The position numbers were made by a program, and so were the translations under genes. This document shows, piece by piece, positions 22,672-33,575 of a stretch of DNA of 64,000 bases (position 1 is the stretch's first letter; the number at the start of each line of letters is the position of its first letter). Under the pieces are notes generated by a model that was not told where the DNA came from, ran no database searches, and was given only the letters and a program-made list of their open reading frames with translations. The stretch lies in contig JAJEKV010000041.1 in NCBI GenBank assembly GCA_021234155.1, forward strand, positions 8,628,917-8,692,916. Reading direction: 5' to 3'. Source of the DNA: Isoetes taiwanensis (Eukaryota > Streptophyta > Lycopodiopsida > Isoetales > Isoetaceae).

Positions 22672-22790
22672 GTTTTAAGAATCACCTCTTACCTCTGCTG
22701 CTGGTATGTCAACGCTGCTTACCTCTTATTCCGATGTGGAAATGCGCAGCATTGACACACCGGAACCAGAGGTAAGAGGTGATTTTTATA
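22672..22790. other. Long foldback hairpin, arms about 42 nt
   Basis: The left arm 22674-22717 (AAGAATCACCTCTTACCTCT...) pairs with 22746-22788 (...GGTAAGAGGTGATTTTTA), with a loop of about 28 nt. The outer 20 bases are also present at 20395-20415. Confidence 0.8.
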
Positions 22791-23099
22791 TACGTCAAGC
22801 AAACTGGGTGTCACCCAGAAGCATACAGAATAGAAACAGGTGTTGCATTCTTGCAAGCAACCATAAATAGCAGGTTGAAAAATAGTGTCTGCTTGATGTT
22901 GCGGCAGGTAAACTAGGATGGCATTCTTTGCCACCCAGCTACCTACAAAATCCTAGAGAGCCAAGCGGTGCTACATGACCTCTACCATGTCCTCATTGGA
23001 ATTGTCAGATATTTCAGTGTTGTTAGAACCTGTAGATCTTAAGCAATATCTTCATGTTCATTTTCAGACTTCCTTTGTTGAAATAGATTTATCCTTCTA

Positions 23100-25524
23100 G
23101 ACAGAAAGGAGAGAAGTTGTTTTGTCGAAGATCCCACCATCATTTCTGATGACAGCTTCATCAGTAGAGGCGGACATCACTTATTGTAGATGATCTAAAG
23201 GCGGCAGTCTTTCTCAAAACAGAAAAATGCCCAGGGCTTGATGGCATACCTATTAAGTTCTTTTAGGAATATTGGGAGTGGTTGGAACCAGACGTGTTTC
23301 ATACATTTTGTGATTTTCCTCAATCTAGTGCCCTCGACAGAATTCTCAATAGAGGTGCTATCTCATTGATTCCTAAGCCCAAGGAGCCGCGAGCAATTTT
23401 AGGTTGGCGCCTAATCATACTATTGTCACCTATTCATGAAAATTTTGCCAAAGTTGCAGAATGGGTAAAATTTATTTTTTGTCTATCTCCACTACCCAAT
23501 CTGGGTTCCTTCCTAGAAGGTGCATTCTTAACAATGTGGATGCGGTTTATAAAGGGATCTATTGGGCGCACTGGCAAAATCTTATTACATATCTTATGCT
23601 TGATTTTGCTGAGGCTTACGATAGCATCAGTTGGAATTTCATACGTTTATATATGCTCAGGTTGGAATTCAGACAACAATTCACATCAGATGTCATGAAA
23701 TTGCATGTCTCTGCTCGGGCTATTGTTCTATTCCATGGCGAGCTATCAGAGATCTTTTCAATTGGCCGTGGCATTCAGCAGGGATGCCTATTGGTCCCCT
23801 TTCTCTTTACTATTGTGGCTGAAGTTCTCTCACAATTGTTTTTGGTGCCACAATAGAGGGGCTTTTGCAAGGTTTGGCTATGGAAGATGGCTTATTAGAA
23901 GTACGTAACCAATATGCAGATGACACATTTTTTTTCCTTGTCTCATATTCTATTCTATTCTATTCTATTCTATTCTAAAGAAAAAATTGGATACTGCAAT
24001 GTTGTTTCTAAATACATTTTCACTGGCATCTAGTGTGTTTGTTGCCTGGCAAAAGTGCACTGTTATTTGGACTTTGGACACTCTGACACCATCATCTGCG
24101 CCTGCTTTTCCATGGAAGGTGCTTGCTCATGGGCAACTACCAAATTGCTTGGCATTCCGGTTGGAATTCATGTCACTGTGGAAGCGGCATGGGAAGACCA
24201 TTAAAGGGTTGGAGAAGCATCTGTTTTGGTGGAATACAGTAAGGTTGTCACTTGCAGGCCGCATTATTGTAGTCGAGTGTATGGTTAGTAGTGCATCTGT
24301 ATATATGGCATCTTGCTTGTACAAGAACTCATATCCATTGTTAGAAACTTCCTTTGGAGGGTACAAAAGCAGATGATGTGGTCAAGGTGGCATGGTCCAA
24401 GTACGTCCTTCCCAAGTGGGCAGGTGGTGTGACAGACTTCTTAGTTCAAGTAAAGCCCTCACTTCAAAATTCATGTATAAGGTTTTCAATAAGGAAGATG
24501 ACTCTCTGTTCTACATCTTGTGAAGCAACTGCTTACTCATTGCATCCCACTTTGCAAGATGGCAATTAAAGCCCTTTCACCATGGGCACTATTTCACTCA
24601 CTGTATCTATTCCGAATGCCACATCCTTTTTACGAGGTTTGTTGGATGCACTACAGTATATGTGCTATTTAGTCGTCTTCTTTCGTTGTGCTATGCTAGA
24701 TACGCTGTGATACCACCAGGTCCGTCAGCACCTCAACTCCCTTGCTACATCAATCCATCCTCTCAATGATGGTGGATCAACGTAGGCATCATCTCGTTAC
24801 GTCATGGAATGAGCTTCAGACTAGATATATTTTGTCTAGTTGGAATATGATGTTGGGAGAAGATAACAGAGATTTGCCACTTCTTGTAACGGCCAATGTC
24901 ATGGAAACGTCTCCCTGGACTTGCACAAGTCAATTCATAGAAGCAAGAACCTTGTCAAGTTTATGTATCATCTTCTCCAAGTACCGAGTGCCTTGCAGTA
25001 TCAGTTAGATGGTAGCTACAAATTTCGCGTGAGTATTGGTCTCGAACACGGCGTCGGGTTTGTGATAAACTATTCCATCCCAAGGAAATGCTTTGGTGGC
25101 AGATCAGTCACAGATGTTTGCATGTTAATGCATCCATTATCAGTGTGATTCGAGTCTCTGCATTGTGTCTAGTTTGCCTTGCGGAGATTGAATCGCTTGA
25201 ACACTATTTGTCTGCATGTCCTGAGGTCCAACCAGCTTGGACTTGGTTGCATCGTTTATTTCATAGTGCTAATGGTAATGGTAATTTTGTGCTATTTAAA
25301 TTATCTAGACATAGTCAATCCAAGGGTTGGAAGGGCGTTGATCTAGAATGACTACTGCACGTCCTCCGTACTCGACCCATTTCATCTTGATTCAGGTTAG
25401 CTCTTTGGTCCATTTGGGAACGACGTAGACTTCACAATTTTCAAGACATTTATTCTTGTCCTCATGGTCTTGTATCTCATGCCCAAACCAAAATAGTGAT
25501 GGCTTATAAGTGCTTTCCTATTAA
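23100..25524 (+). pseudogene. LINE (non-LTR) reverse transcriptase relic
   Basis: RT blocks appear in order but in shifting frames: KCPGLDGIPIKFF near 23230, AISLIPKPKEPRAILGWR near 23355-23410, LDFAEAYDSISWNFI near 23600 (catalytic Asp), GRGIQQGCLL near 23770, and QYADDTFFFL near 23910 (the YADD box). Further on are KLLGIPVG near 24145 and a zinc-ribbon (zf-RVT-like) segment at about 25080-25250 (CLVCLAEIESLEHYLSACPE). The copia element inserted at 25525 splits the LINE from its 3' end at 28966-29165. Many stops and frame changes show it has long been inactive. Clade not assigned. Confidence 0.85.
23949..23977. repeat. (TATTC)n pentanucleotide repeat
   Basis: About six TATTC units immediately after the YADD region of the LINE relic, where they break the reading frame. 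Confidence 0.9.
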
Positions 25525-26109
25525 TGTTGGAAATGACATAAGTATGTGTCATGTGATATTCGAGTACATAAGGGGATTAGTGACCACATCTTGGCTCCCC
25601 TAGGCTAATGAGGATTCATACAAGCATTCATGAGAAGCAGTGGCAGTGAATGCAAGAAAAAAGCATAGAAGTTGAAAAGTGGTGGGCAGGTACTACCCAG
25701 ACGTTGCTACGGCCGCCAGAAAACGCTTGATACCCCCTGCCCGCCACTTAGGGTTTTGACTGGTCAAACGGGTCAAAGTCAACGACAGCTGGAACTTAAG
25801 GACAGCAGGGCATCCTATTATTTAGGCAAGTTGGAAAACTTTCTATATGAAGGGCATGCACGATTTGACAAGAAGATAATCTATGTACCATCTTTTTCTT
25901 TCAGAAAAGGAAGATACTGTGATGGTTCCATTGCTCCATACATTCCCTCATTCAGCAATCCCAAAGTTTCTTTTATCGATGTTATATGGCCATATTTCCT
26001 TTTTCTCCAATATTATTTCGGGAGTGCAGATACAGGTGCGTGTATGCAAATACAGGTGCGGGAGGGGTTTGAAGGAGACGGGTTCGAATCCCAAGCTCTG
26101 ATTATAACA
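25525..26109 (+). repeat. 5' LTR of the copia element (585 bp)
   Basis: The first 348 bp equal 28480-28827 except for one C/T difference in ACGGGTC/ATGGGTC. The remaining 237 bp differ strongly from the 3' LTR, apart from short shared words such as GTGCAGATACAGGT and GGGTTCGAATCCCAAGCTCT near the end. Confidence 0.9.
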
Positions 26110-26110
26110 T

Positions 26111-26122
26111 TGGTATCAGAGT
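26111..26122 (+). other. Primer-binding site (initiator tRNA-Met)
   Basis: TGGTATCAGAGT is one base after the 5' LTR end and matches the complement of the plant initiator tRNA-Met 3' end used by most copia elements. Confidence 0.92.
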
Positions 26123-26145
26123 TAACTAAATCCTGCCCTGTGATA

Positions 26146-26688
26146 ATGACAACCAGATTCGGGGCAAATCTATTGAACTCTATTGAAGTTTTTAAAGGAG
26201 ATGGAGGATTTCAAATCTGGAAGGAGAGTGTTAGAGCTGTACTGGAGTTTGAAAAATTGTGGTATTTGTTTGATGGTAGTCCAGTAAGGGGTGCAACTAG
26301 CTCAGGTGATTCAAGTCCTGCTGCTAGTAGTAGTAATGCTCAATCTGGTGCAGGGGGAACTTCAGGTGAAGGTGTGTCTACTGCAAGGGCAACTTCTCTG
26401 AGTTCTGGAGCAGAAGATGAAGCTAAGATTATGGAGGCCCAGGCCATAATCATGTGTAAGGTAGGCACTGCCTTAAAACTGAAGCTTCGAGGCATGAAGC
26501 CTAAGGAAATGTGGGATTATTTGATAAAGCACTATGAACAAAAAAGTTCTTCACAAATAGATGTGCTAGAAAAACAGTTAAGGAAGATGAAATTGTTTGA
26601 GAAAGATAACTTGACTGACTTTTTGGAGAGATTTGATTCCATTATTGCAGATCTTGAGGGAGCTGGAAATATCTTGAATGAACAGTAG
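26146..26688 (+). pseudogene. Truncated copia gag
   Basis: The first ATG after the primer-binding site opens a 181-codon frame: FKGDGGFQIWKESVRAVLE, a Ser/Gly/Ala-rich insert, then EMWDYLIKHYEQKSSSQIDV and KMKLFEKDNLTDFLERFDSI, typical of UBN2-type copia gag. It ends at TAG (26686-26688). The downstream continuation in other frames (HFATLLRNVATSKEHAIR) shows the frame is broken, and the zinc knuckle, protease and integrase have been deleted before about 26820. Confidence 0.85.
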
Positions 26689-26772
26689 TATCTCATAATA
26701 GTCACTTCGCAACTTTACTCAGAAATGTAGCCACTTCCAAGGAGCATGCTATCAGAATGATACGCACAGAAT

Positions 26773-28491
26773 TTGAACAGTCTACTATTACACAGGAGGA
26801 AGCTGATCAATCCCCATGATTTAGAGTCTCATGGTAGAACTGAACTTGGAAAAGGTAAAAGACTTAGATCTCAGGTAGGAGAAATTAATACTGTATTTGA
26901 CATTTTGATACTTGAAACAGACAAGATTCCACAAAATTATATGGAGGCAGTTCAAGATATGAATGGAAAGAACTGGAAATGTGCTATGGAAGAAGAAATG
27001 AGAGCATTCAAAAGAACAAACACTTATATAGTAGTGGATATTCCTTCTGATAAGAATATAGTTGGAAGTAAGTGGATCTATAGAATAAAACCAGGAGTAG
27101 ACAAAAATACAAAGAAATTTAAAGCCAGACTTGTTGCACAGGGCTTTACACAGAAAAAAGGAGAAGATTTTGATGAAACATTCTCACCATTGATAAAGAT
27201 AAATAGTTTGAGAATGTTATTAGCTATTGCTAATGCTTGTGACCTTGAAATCCATCATATGGATGTAAGTACAGCATTCTTGAATGCTAAGTTAGAGGAG
27301 GAAATTTATTTAAGACATGCACCTGGATTTGAAGAGGAAAAAGGAAAAATTTGGAAGTTGAATAGAGCAGTTTATGGTCTTAAACAATCTCCTAGGGAAT
27401 GGTATAAATGTATGGATGGATATCTTGTAGAACAAGGTTTTGAGAAGCTCAATTATGATGGTAATATCTAAAGGTTCAAAATGGGAGATGCCTGGTGCAT
27501 TATTGCTTTATATGTTGATGACAATATTATGATATCAAAGGGAACTCAATAAATCATTGCAAAGATATCTTAAGGAAACGATTCCAAATGAGTGATCTTG
27601 GAGAGTTAAAGAGGTTTTACGGGCATAGATGTTTACGAGGGACAAAATCACAAGATATTAGCTTTGAGTCAACAAGGGCATATTCAAAACATGTTGAAGA
27701 AATTTCATATGGAAGATTGCAATATGGCATATACTCCTATGGTTCCTGGTCACAGAATCTCTGCAGATATGAGTCCAAAAACAGAAGCTGAAAGCAAACA
27801 AATGGAGAAAATACCTTACAGAAGTTTGATTGGTTGTTTGTCCTATGTAGCCAATTGTACTAGGCCGGACATTGCATTTGCAGTTAATATTCTCAGTAGG
27901 TACAATGACAGGGCTGGTAAAGGACACTGGATTGCAGCAAAAAGGATCCTCAAATACTTGAAAGGTACAATGCATTTTGGTATAGTATTTAATGAAACCA
28001 ACTTACAATTGCAGGCTTATTGTGATGCTGATTGGGGAGGAGATTTAGACAAACGAAAATCAACTTCAGGATATGTTATTTTATTAGGTGGAGCCCCAGT
28101 TGCTTGGAAGTGCAAAAAGCAAAGCAGCATTGCTTTATCTAGTGCTGAAGCTGAGTACAACTCAGCAGCTCTGTTAACAAAGGAACTTATCTGGGAAAGA
28201 AGACTTATGGCAGAATTTGGATTTGCTCAAAGAGGACCAACAAACATTTATTGTGATAATACTAGTTGTATTGCCATGTCAAAAAATCCAATTTTGCACA
28301 TTGAGATGGAAGTTCATTTCATCAGAGATATGGTTAAAAAAAATCAAGTGCATTTGACCTATGTTAGTACAGCTGATCAAAGAGCAGATATTCTTACAAA
28401 GGCATTACCATTATCCAGATTCCAGGAAATAAGGAAATTATTACAATGTGATGACAGGGAATATCACATGAAGGGGGAATGTTGGAAATGA
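26773..28491 (+). pseudogene. Copia RT-RNase H (pol remnant)
   Basis: The RVT_2 domain starts around 26930 (NYMEAVQDMNGKNWKCAM, IVGSKWIYRIKPG, HHMDVSTAFLNAKLEEEIYL, VYGLKQSPREWYKC). It is stopped by TAA at 27469-27471, before the catalytic box LYVDD near 27510. Frame changes lie between 27540 and 27660. The last frame, 27664-28491, is open: thumb and connection (RPDIAFAVNILSRY), then RNase H with AYCDADWGGDLDKRKSTSGY, SSAEAEYNSA and IYCDNTSCIAM. The stop codon lies just inside the 3' LTR. Confidence 0.92.
28471..28479 (+). other. Polypurine tract
   Basis: AAGGGGGAA lies immediately upstream of the 3' LTR, the expected plus-strand primer position. Confidence 0.85.
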
Positions 28492-28965
28492 CATAAGTAT
28501 GTGTCATGTGATATTCGAGTACATAAGGGGATTAGTGACCACATCTTGGCTCCCCTAGGCTAATGAGGATTCATACAAGCATTCATGAGAAGCAGTGGCA
28601 GTGAATGCAAGAAAAAAGCATAGAAGTTGAAAAGTGGTGGGCAGGTACTACCCAGACGTTGCTACGGCCGCCAGAAAACGCTTGATACCCCCTGCCCGCC
28701 ACTTAGGGTTTTGACTGGTCAAATGGGTCAAAGTCAACGACAGCTGGAACTTAAGGACAGCAGGGCATCCTATTATTTAGGCAAGTTGGAAAACTTTCTA
28801 TATGAAGGGCATGCACGATTTGACAAGTGGATATATCCAGGTTGATAAGAAAATATATAGATGAATGATTGTCATAAAAAAATGAGAGATGAAGTGCAGA
28901 TACAGGTTTGAAGGAGACAGAGTCTTGGCATACTTGGGTTCGAATCCCAAGCTCTGATTATAACA
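28480..28965 (+). repeat. 3' LTR of the copia element (486 bp)
   Basis: See the 5' LTR entry. It is 99 bp shorter, and its last 138 bp carry a different middle segment before the shared terminal GGTTCGAATCCCAAGCTCTG. Confidence 0.9.
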
Positions 28966-29165
28966 ATTAAGGCAGAGATCAGGAATCATATATAGATGCA
29001 ATGTCTCTATATTAATTCATATTCTTAGGTTTCTCTTGTGGGGCAAGCCCATTGTGCTTGAGACTCTAGTTCCGATGGCATATGCATGTGCTTCTAGACG
29101 AATTTCAGTCTTCATGTACTTTGCTTTTGTTTAATAAAACTTTCGTCCTTCTAAAAGTAGCAAAA
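28966..29165 (+). repeat. LINE 3' end resumed after the copia insertion
   Basis: It begins with the second copy of the target duplication ATTAA and continues the interrupted LINE. It includes TTTGTTTAATAAAACTTTCGTC, a polyadenylation-like end followed by an A-rich stretch. Confidence 0.6.
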
Positions 29166-31293
29166 AGGCGCAACAGGAGTTTAGGATTGGACTCGCTTTA
29201 GCATTTGATTAGGTTAAATTGTTGAGGAAAACATTATCAGACAAATTATTCGTAAAAAAATATTCAAACTAGGCAATTATAAATCAAAGGATGGATTAAA
29301 ACCATGAAAACCAATATGGTAGCCACTAAATAGAATATGGCATTATATGTGATGATGTTTTAATATAGGTTTCTTGTATGGTTGGGATTTTTTTTTTAAG
29401 GACGAATAGAATAGAATAGCAAGTTTATTAATCACAGATAAACACTTAGAACTTTTTTTTTTATCGTTCCTTGGAATATTAAGAATAAAATGGCAGCTAG
29501 GTTGAAGAAGTTCTACATTCCCAGCATTAAACACGTTGCCATGTAAAGAGATTCAATACTCATCAGTGGCAGACTTATGATGCTACTTTGCAGCAGCACG
29601 ATGGCTGTTTCTTCCATACAGCGGGATTCAAACTGAAAGTGAAAAAAATTCCAACATGAAGCTACGAAAGGCAAGAGCGCCAGGATAGTCCACAATATTC
29701 CCCGCCTCGAAGGGAGGATAGGGTCTTTTGGCTAGATTAGACAAAAAGAAATGGTGCTCATTTTTTACGGCCGTTCATTTCTTTAGATCAACATCCTATG
29801 GTTTAGGATAAGTCCATGTTAATTTTCAGGACACGTGGATAGCCTAGGCTTTCAGATGGTGTGACAAGACATCCTATTGCTGAGATAACACGCTACTTGA
29901 ATTAACTTTCTTTAAACCTATTAAGATTTGTTTTGGTTGGTGCATTATTGCTCAAACCTACGGAAGAGATATCTAGATCTTATAGATTTGTGTAAGTCAA
30001 TGACATAGCCCGCATATGTGTCTTACCAAACAAACTGACATGTCAAAATCTAATTATCATGCATCCAGTTTACCTAGTGCTTTGCTACTTTTGGAAGAAA
30101 CAGGTGTCACTTTTTTTTGCTTGTCATGGTTTATAGGTTCACTTGGTTCACATGCTGATGAAAAGAATAAGTTGTCATCCTCATCAAAATCCTAGTTCAA
30201 TAGCAATGTAGATAAACAATCTACATGAGAGCTGCATGTCATTATTGCACGCCATTGACCGATTAGTATGACCTTTGAGTAATTTTTACAGCTCTATGTG
30301 AGCAGTTGCATACACCTGCGTAGCAATATTTAATAAGTCGTCATAAGAATAGTCATATCAGAAAGACATAAAAGAAAGATTTTTTTCACCGCCAAGTTAC
30401 AACAACTTTATAGAATCCAGGCTTGCAGGAAAATAAAACTTGCTTTAAACTATATTCCATATGTAGGAAATTTATCGCGGTGGCACATTGTGCTAGATCG
30501 GTGCGAAAAAGGCCCAATGTGGAAATCAACGTGTGTTAAAGAAATCTTGGTGTCTAGCTATAAAACTGAGTGTCTAGTCAATGAGTCATGCCCCAATGCT
30601 GATCTCCAAAATTCTCTCAAGATTCCCTTTGATTTTGTGAAGCTGCCCTTGACATTCTATTAGATTACCTCAAGATTCAGTTTTCTAAGAAGTATGGGAA
30701 TATTTTGCAAGATTCCTTAAGATTGAAAATTCATTCGAGAATCCCTAAGATTCTTCAAAGATTCTATAAGTTTCCTCAATATTTCATGAAGATTCATCAT
30801 TAAATACATATTATGATATTTATTGTTCATGTAGAGGAGGAGGAAGCTGAAATCGTAGATTCGCTTAGATTCTAACAAGCTTCCCTTCCCTTTCTTTAGG
30901 TTGCCTTGAACTTTACTTTAGATGCTTGTAGACGTTCCTGATGTTCAATCGAGATTCCTTTGAAGTTCTTTAAATTCTTTCAAAGTCATTTGGGTTGCAA
31001 AGATTTGTTTAAGATTTAGAATCTTTTAAGTTATTTAAGGTTTGATAAGATTTGCTTAAATTTGTATCAGGGAGACACTACCATATGAACCAAGTAAAAG
31101 TGTCTCTGGAAGGTTGGTGTTCTTAGATTTATTGTTTAGCAATTGTTGTTGTTATAGAGGGTATGCATTACTGTTCTCTAGATGCAACAAAATGCAAATG
31201 TCTTGTGATTTTAATGCATCAGTGTTCTAATATTGCCTAATGCAAGGTATATCCTTCAGAAATTAAGAATCAATATAAGGCATATACATGTCA
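29166..31293. other. Long AT-rich stretch without a recognised gene
   Basis: No frame with known domains. 30600-31050 is striking for dozens of degenerate AAGATTC/AGATTCC words, a low-complexity pattern also present at 52850-53050. GAATAGAATAGAATAG at about 29403 is a short pentanucleotide run. Confidence 0.5.
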
Positions 31294-31304
31294 TTAAACA
31301 AAAT
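31294..31304. other. Left target/core sequence of the YR retroelement
   Basis: TTAAACAAAAT abuts the left end of the element and is identical to 39463-39473 at its right end. Confidence 0.8.
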
Positions 31305-31432
31305 CCCATCGATCCGAGCCATCGGATCGCCATTCTGGGAAAGGACGAGCCCCTATATTAGGCTAGTTCCATTCTCAGACCGGTTATCGGCGTCTTCTCA
31401 CAGCAGCATTTTCTTCGTTCTCGTAGCTTCCC
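31305..31432 (+). repeat. Split direct repeat A1
   Basis: Matches A2 at 38566-38688 with a few substitutions and short indels. It begins CCCATCGATCCGAGCCATCG and ends TCTCGTAGCTTCCC in both copies. Its start includes the dyad CGATCCGA-GCCA-TCGGATCG. Confidence 0.92.
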
Positions 31433-33272
31433 ATGGCTCTTCGATCGATGGATTTCTTCTGGAGCTTCTCCTTCGGCTCCTGTCTCCACGTCCTCGCTAC
31501 CGGCATCTTCTTCGCGAGTTGTCTTACCCTTCTTTGGAAGGTACGCCTTCTTCTTATCTTGTTAATTATGCCTGGAATTCTCTATCGGTGCTAGGGTCGA
31601 TCTTGTTTTTCTATTTGGCTTTTGGTTGCAGTGAGGGTGTTTGCATGAGGAATTGCTATGATTCTTGTGGATTTCGTGATTCTCTTGTTTGGGTTTCGCA
31701 TGTTGAATCACCATTCGTCTTGTAGATTTTGTGTTAGTCTGTTGTTTTCTGCTTATTGCAGCGTTTGCATGTTGAATTCACCATGCATTTTCGCGGTTTC
31801 TTTGTCTATTGTTTGAGGTTTTCTGTTTGAGTCGGGCCTCTGTTGCTGGCCTTTGGGTCGGAATCGGTGGAGTTTGGGGGTCGCCATTTACAGTTTTTTC
31901 AGTTTGCGCTTTAGCCCATTTCGGTTCATAGACAGTGATAGGTTTTCAGTCAGGAGCCCATTCGGTTTTGGCACTTGGGGCATTAGCTTCCGGCCCTCCT
32001 AGCTTGGAACCTGAAATCTATGCCTGGGCATGGAGCCCGATCCCAGCCCGTGTTGTATGCCTCCGCTCCTCTGTTCGCCCGATCCCAGCCACGCTCCTCT
32101 GTTCGCCCGATCCCAGCCACGCTCCTCTTGGTTTTCTAGCTCCCTGATCCATCCTTGTCTGCGGATTCTGTGGGGCGGATTCCTCCTTAGATATGTGTTT
32201 TCTGGATCTTTCTCTCTGCTGTGCACCTGGGTCTATTATTGGCGCTCATTCTCACGATCTTTTCACCTTTTTCTCTCTTCTTTGCCGATTTGTCTTTCTG
32301 TTAGCGAATGGGTTTTGGCATCGTCCTTTGCTTCATCACTTCTTCTTGTGCTGGCTGGTGAATAGGTGTTTGGCATCGTCCTTTGCTTGCTGGCTGGTTC
32401 CGCTCCAAGGGTTCTTCTTCTTCTATTTATGCTGTTCTCACCATGTCTCTGCTGTATTCTGCGCTGTTATCTTAGGGGCATCTATTTTAATCGATTTTGC
32501 GGCAGCCCTTTGTTGCTTGTGCATGCTGTTCTGTCCATTCGCTGCTGCATGCGTCTCTAGCCCTTCATCGGCCCCTCTGCTCCTTGTTGCTCGCTGTTGC
32601 ATGCTTTTCTACCCATTCGTCTGCTCCTTCGACCTGCCCGGTTTTCTTTTCTCAGATTTGGTTCTTCATTCTCATTTCTTCCTTTGCTGGTTTTCTTAGC
32701 CGCCATGCCGTTTCCTTGCCCCCTTTGTTCTGCTCAGATGTTTCCTCTTGGATTTTTCCCTCCTTTTTCACCTCCTGGGATGGCGATGACTGCCCACCAC
32801 CTTTATGTCTTGCATTTGGCGGCGTTGCATCCGGCGGCTAGCAATGCTTTACAGGTTGTCCGGGAGGACATCGACTGGTCTGCGGAATACTTTCGGACGC
32901 TTAAGCCTTTTGTTTGCTTTTAAGCCTTACATCCGTCGAGAGTATTCGTGCTTATCGAATGCTCGACCCAGCTCGTGCTCGTTTTCTAGGGGATGTTATT
33001 TTGTTGTGGGGTTTTTCGTCTTTGCGTCCTATTCAGCTGAAGGAATACTTTTTTATCATGACGGAGTATCCCCCTCAGTTCCTTCCAACTTACCCGGCGA
33101 TTTCGTTGGGGTTGCTCGCGTGATTATCTTTGTTCCGGGGCGTCCATCGGCTCTGTCCGTGGGCATCATAGTGCGGTCTCCTTTTTTTGTTGAATAATAT
33201 GCTCTCAAGCATTTGTCTTGTGTTTTGTTTTTCATGTTTTTTGGATTTAATAAGAATGTGATTTCTCTTATA
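31433..33272 (+). other. 5' leader of the YR element, possibly coding in part
   Basis: Pyrimidine-rich on this strand, like the rest of the element. 32700-33120 reads in pieces like an N-terminal protein segment (HLAALHPAASNALQVVRED, then SIRAYRMLDPARARFLGDV and QLKEYFFIMTEYPPQFLP in the next frame). This could be a first ORF split by a frameshift. Function not recognised. Confidence 0.4.
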
Positions 33273-33575
33273 GATTTATAATGGGGTGCTCTTTATAAGT
33301 GATTTTTTCCTAAGTGTTTTTAATGGGTTCCCTCTTTATTTGTTGTTTTCTCTTGTAAGGTACTTATGGATTTATAATGGGGTGCTCTTTATAAGTGATT
33401 TTTTCCTAAGTGTTTTTAATGGGTTCCCTCTTTGTTTGTTGTTTTCTCTCGTTAGGTACTTATGGATTTATAATGGGGTGCTCTTTATAAGTGATTTTTC
33501 TTCTTAAGTGTTTTTAATGGGTTCCCTCTTTATTTGTTGTTTTCTCTCGTAAGGTACTTATGGATTTATAATGGG
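33273..33575 (+). repeat. 96-bp tandem repeat, about three copies
   Basis: GATTTATAATGGGGTGCTCT recurs at 33273, 33369 and 33465, and its start again at 33563. Units differ by a few bases. The period is a multiple of three, so it creates a repetitive hydrophobic ORF that is probably not real. Confidence 0.92.

Larger units (their letters stand above)
25525..28965 (+). mobile_element. Ty1/copia LTR retrotransposon, internally deleted, with target duplication
   Basis: Bounded by LTRs at 25525-26109 and 28480-28965 that start TGTTGG and end AACA, flanked by the perfect 5-bp duplication ATTAA (25520-25524 and 28966-28970). A primer-binding site complementary to initiator tRNA-Met (TGGTATCAGAG) follows the 5' LTR, and the purine run AAGGGGGAA precedes the 3' LTR. 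Inside are a truncated gag and an RT-RNase H segment. Protease, integrase and the gag zinc knuckle are missing. It inserted into the LINE relic. Near identity of the first 348 bp of the LTRs argues for recent insertion of an already deleted, trans-mobilised copy. Confidence 0.95.

Noticed and set aside
33286-33507. Repetitive hydrophobic ORF of 73 codons
   Set aside because: It is created by the 96-bp tandem repeat, whose period is divisible by three; no other coding sign.
33273-33575. Possible CRISPR-like array
   Set aside because: Direct tandem units without spacers in a plant nuclear context; an ordinary tandem repeat.
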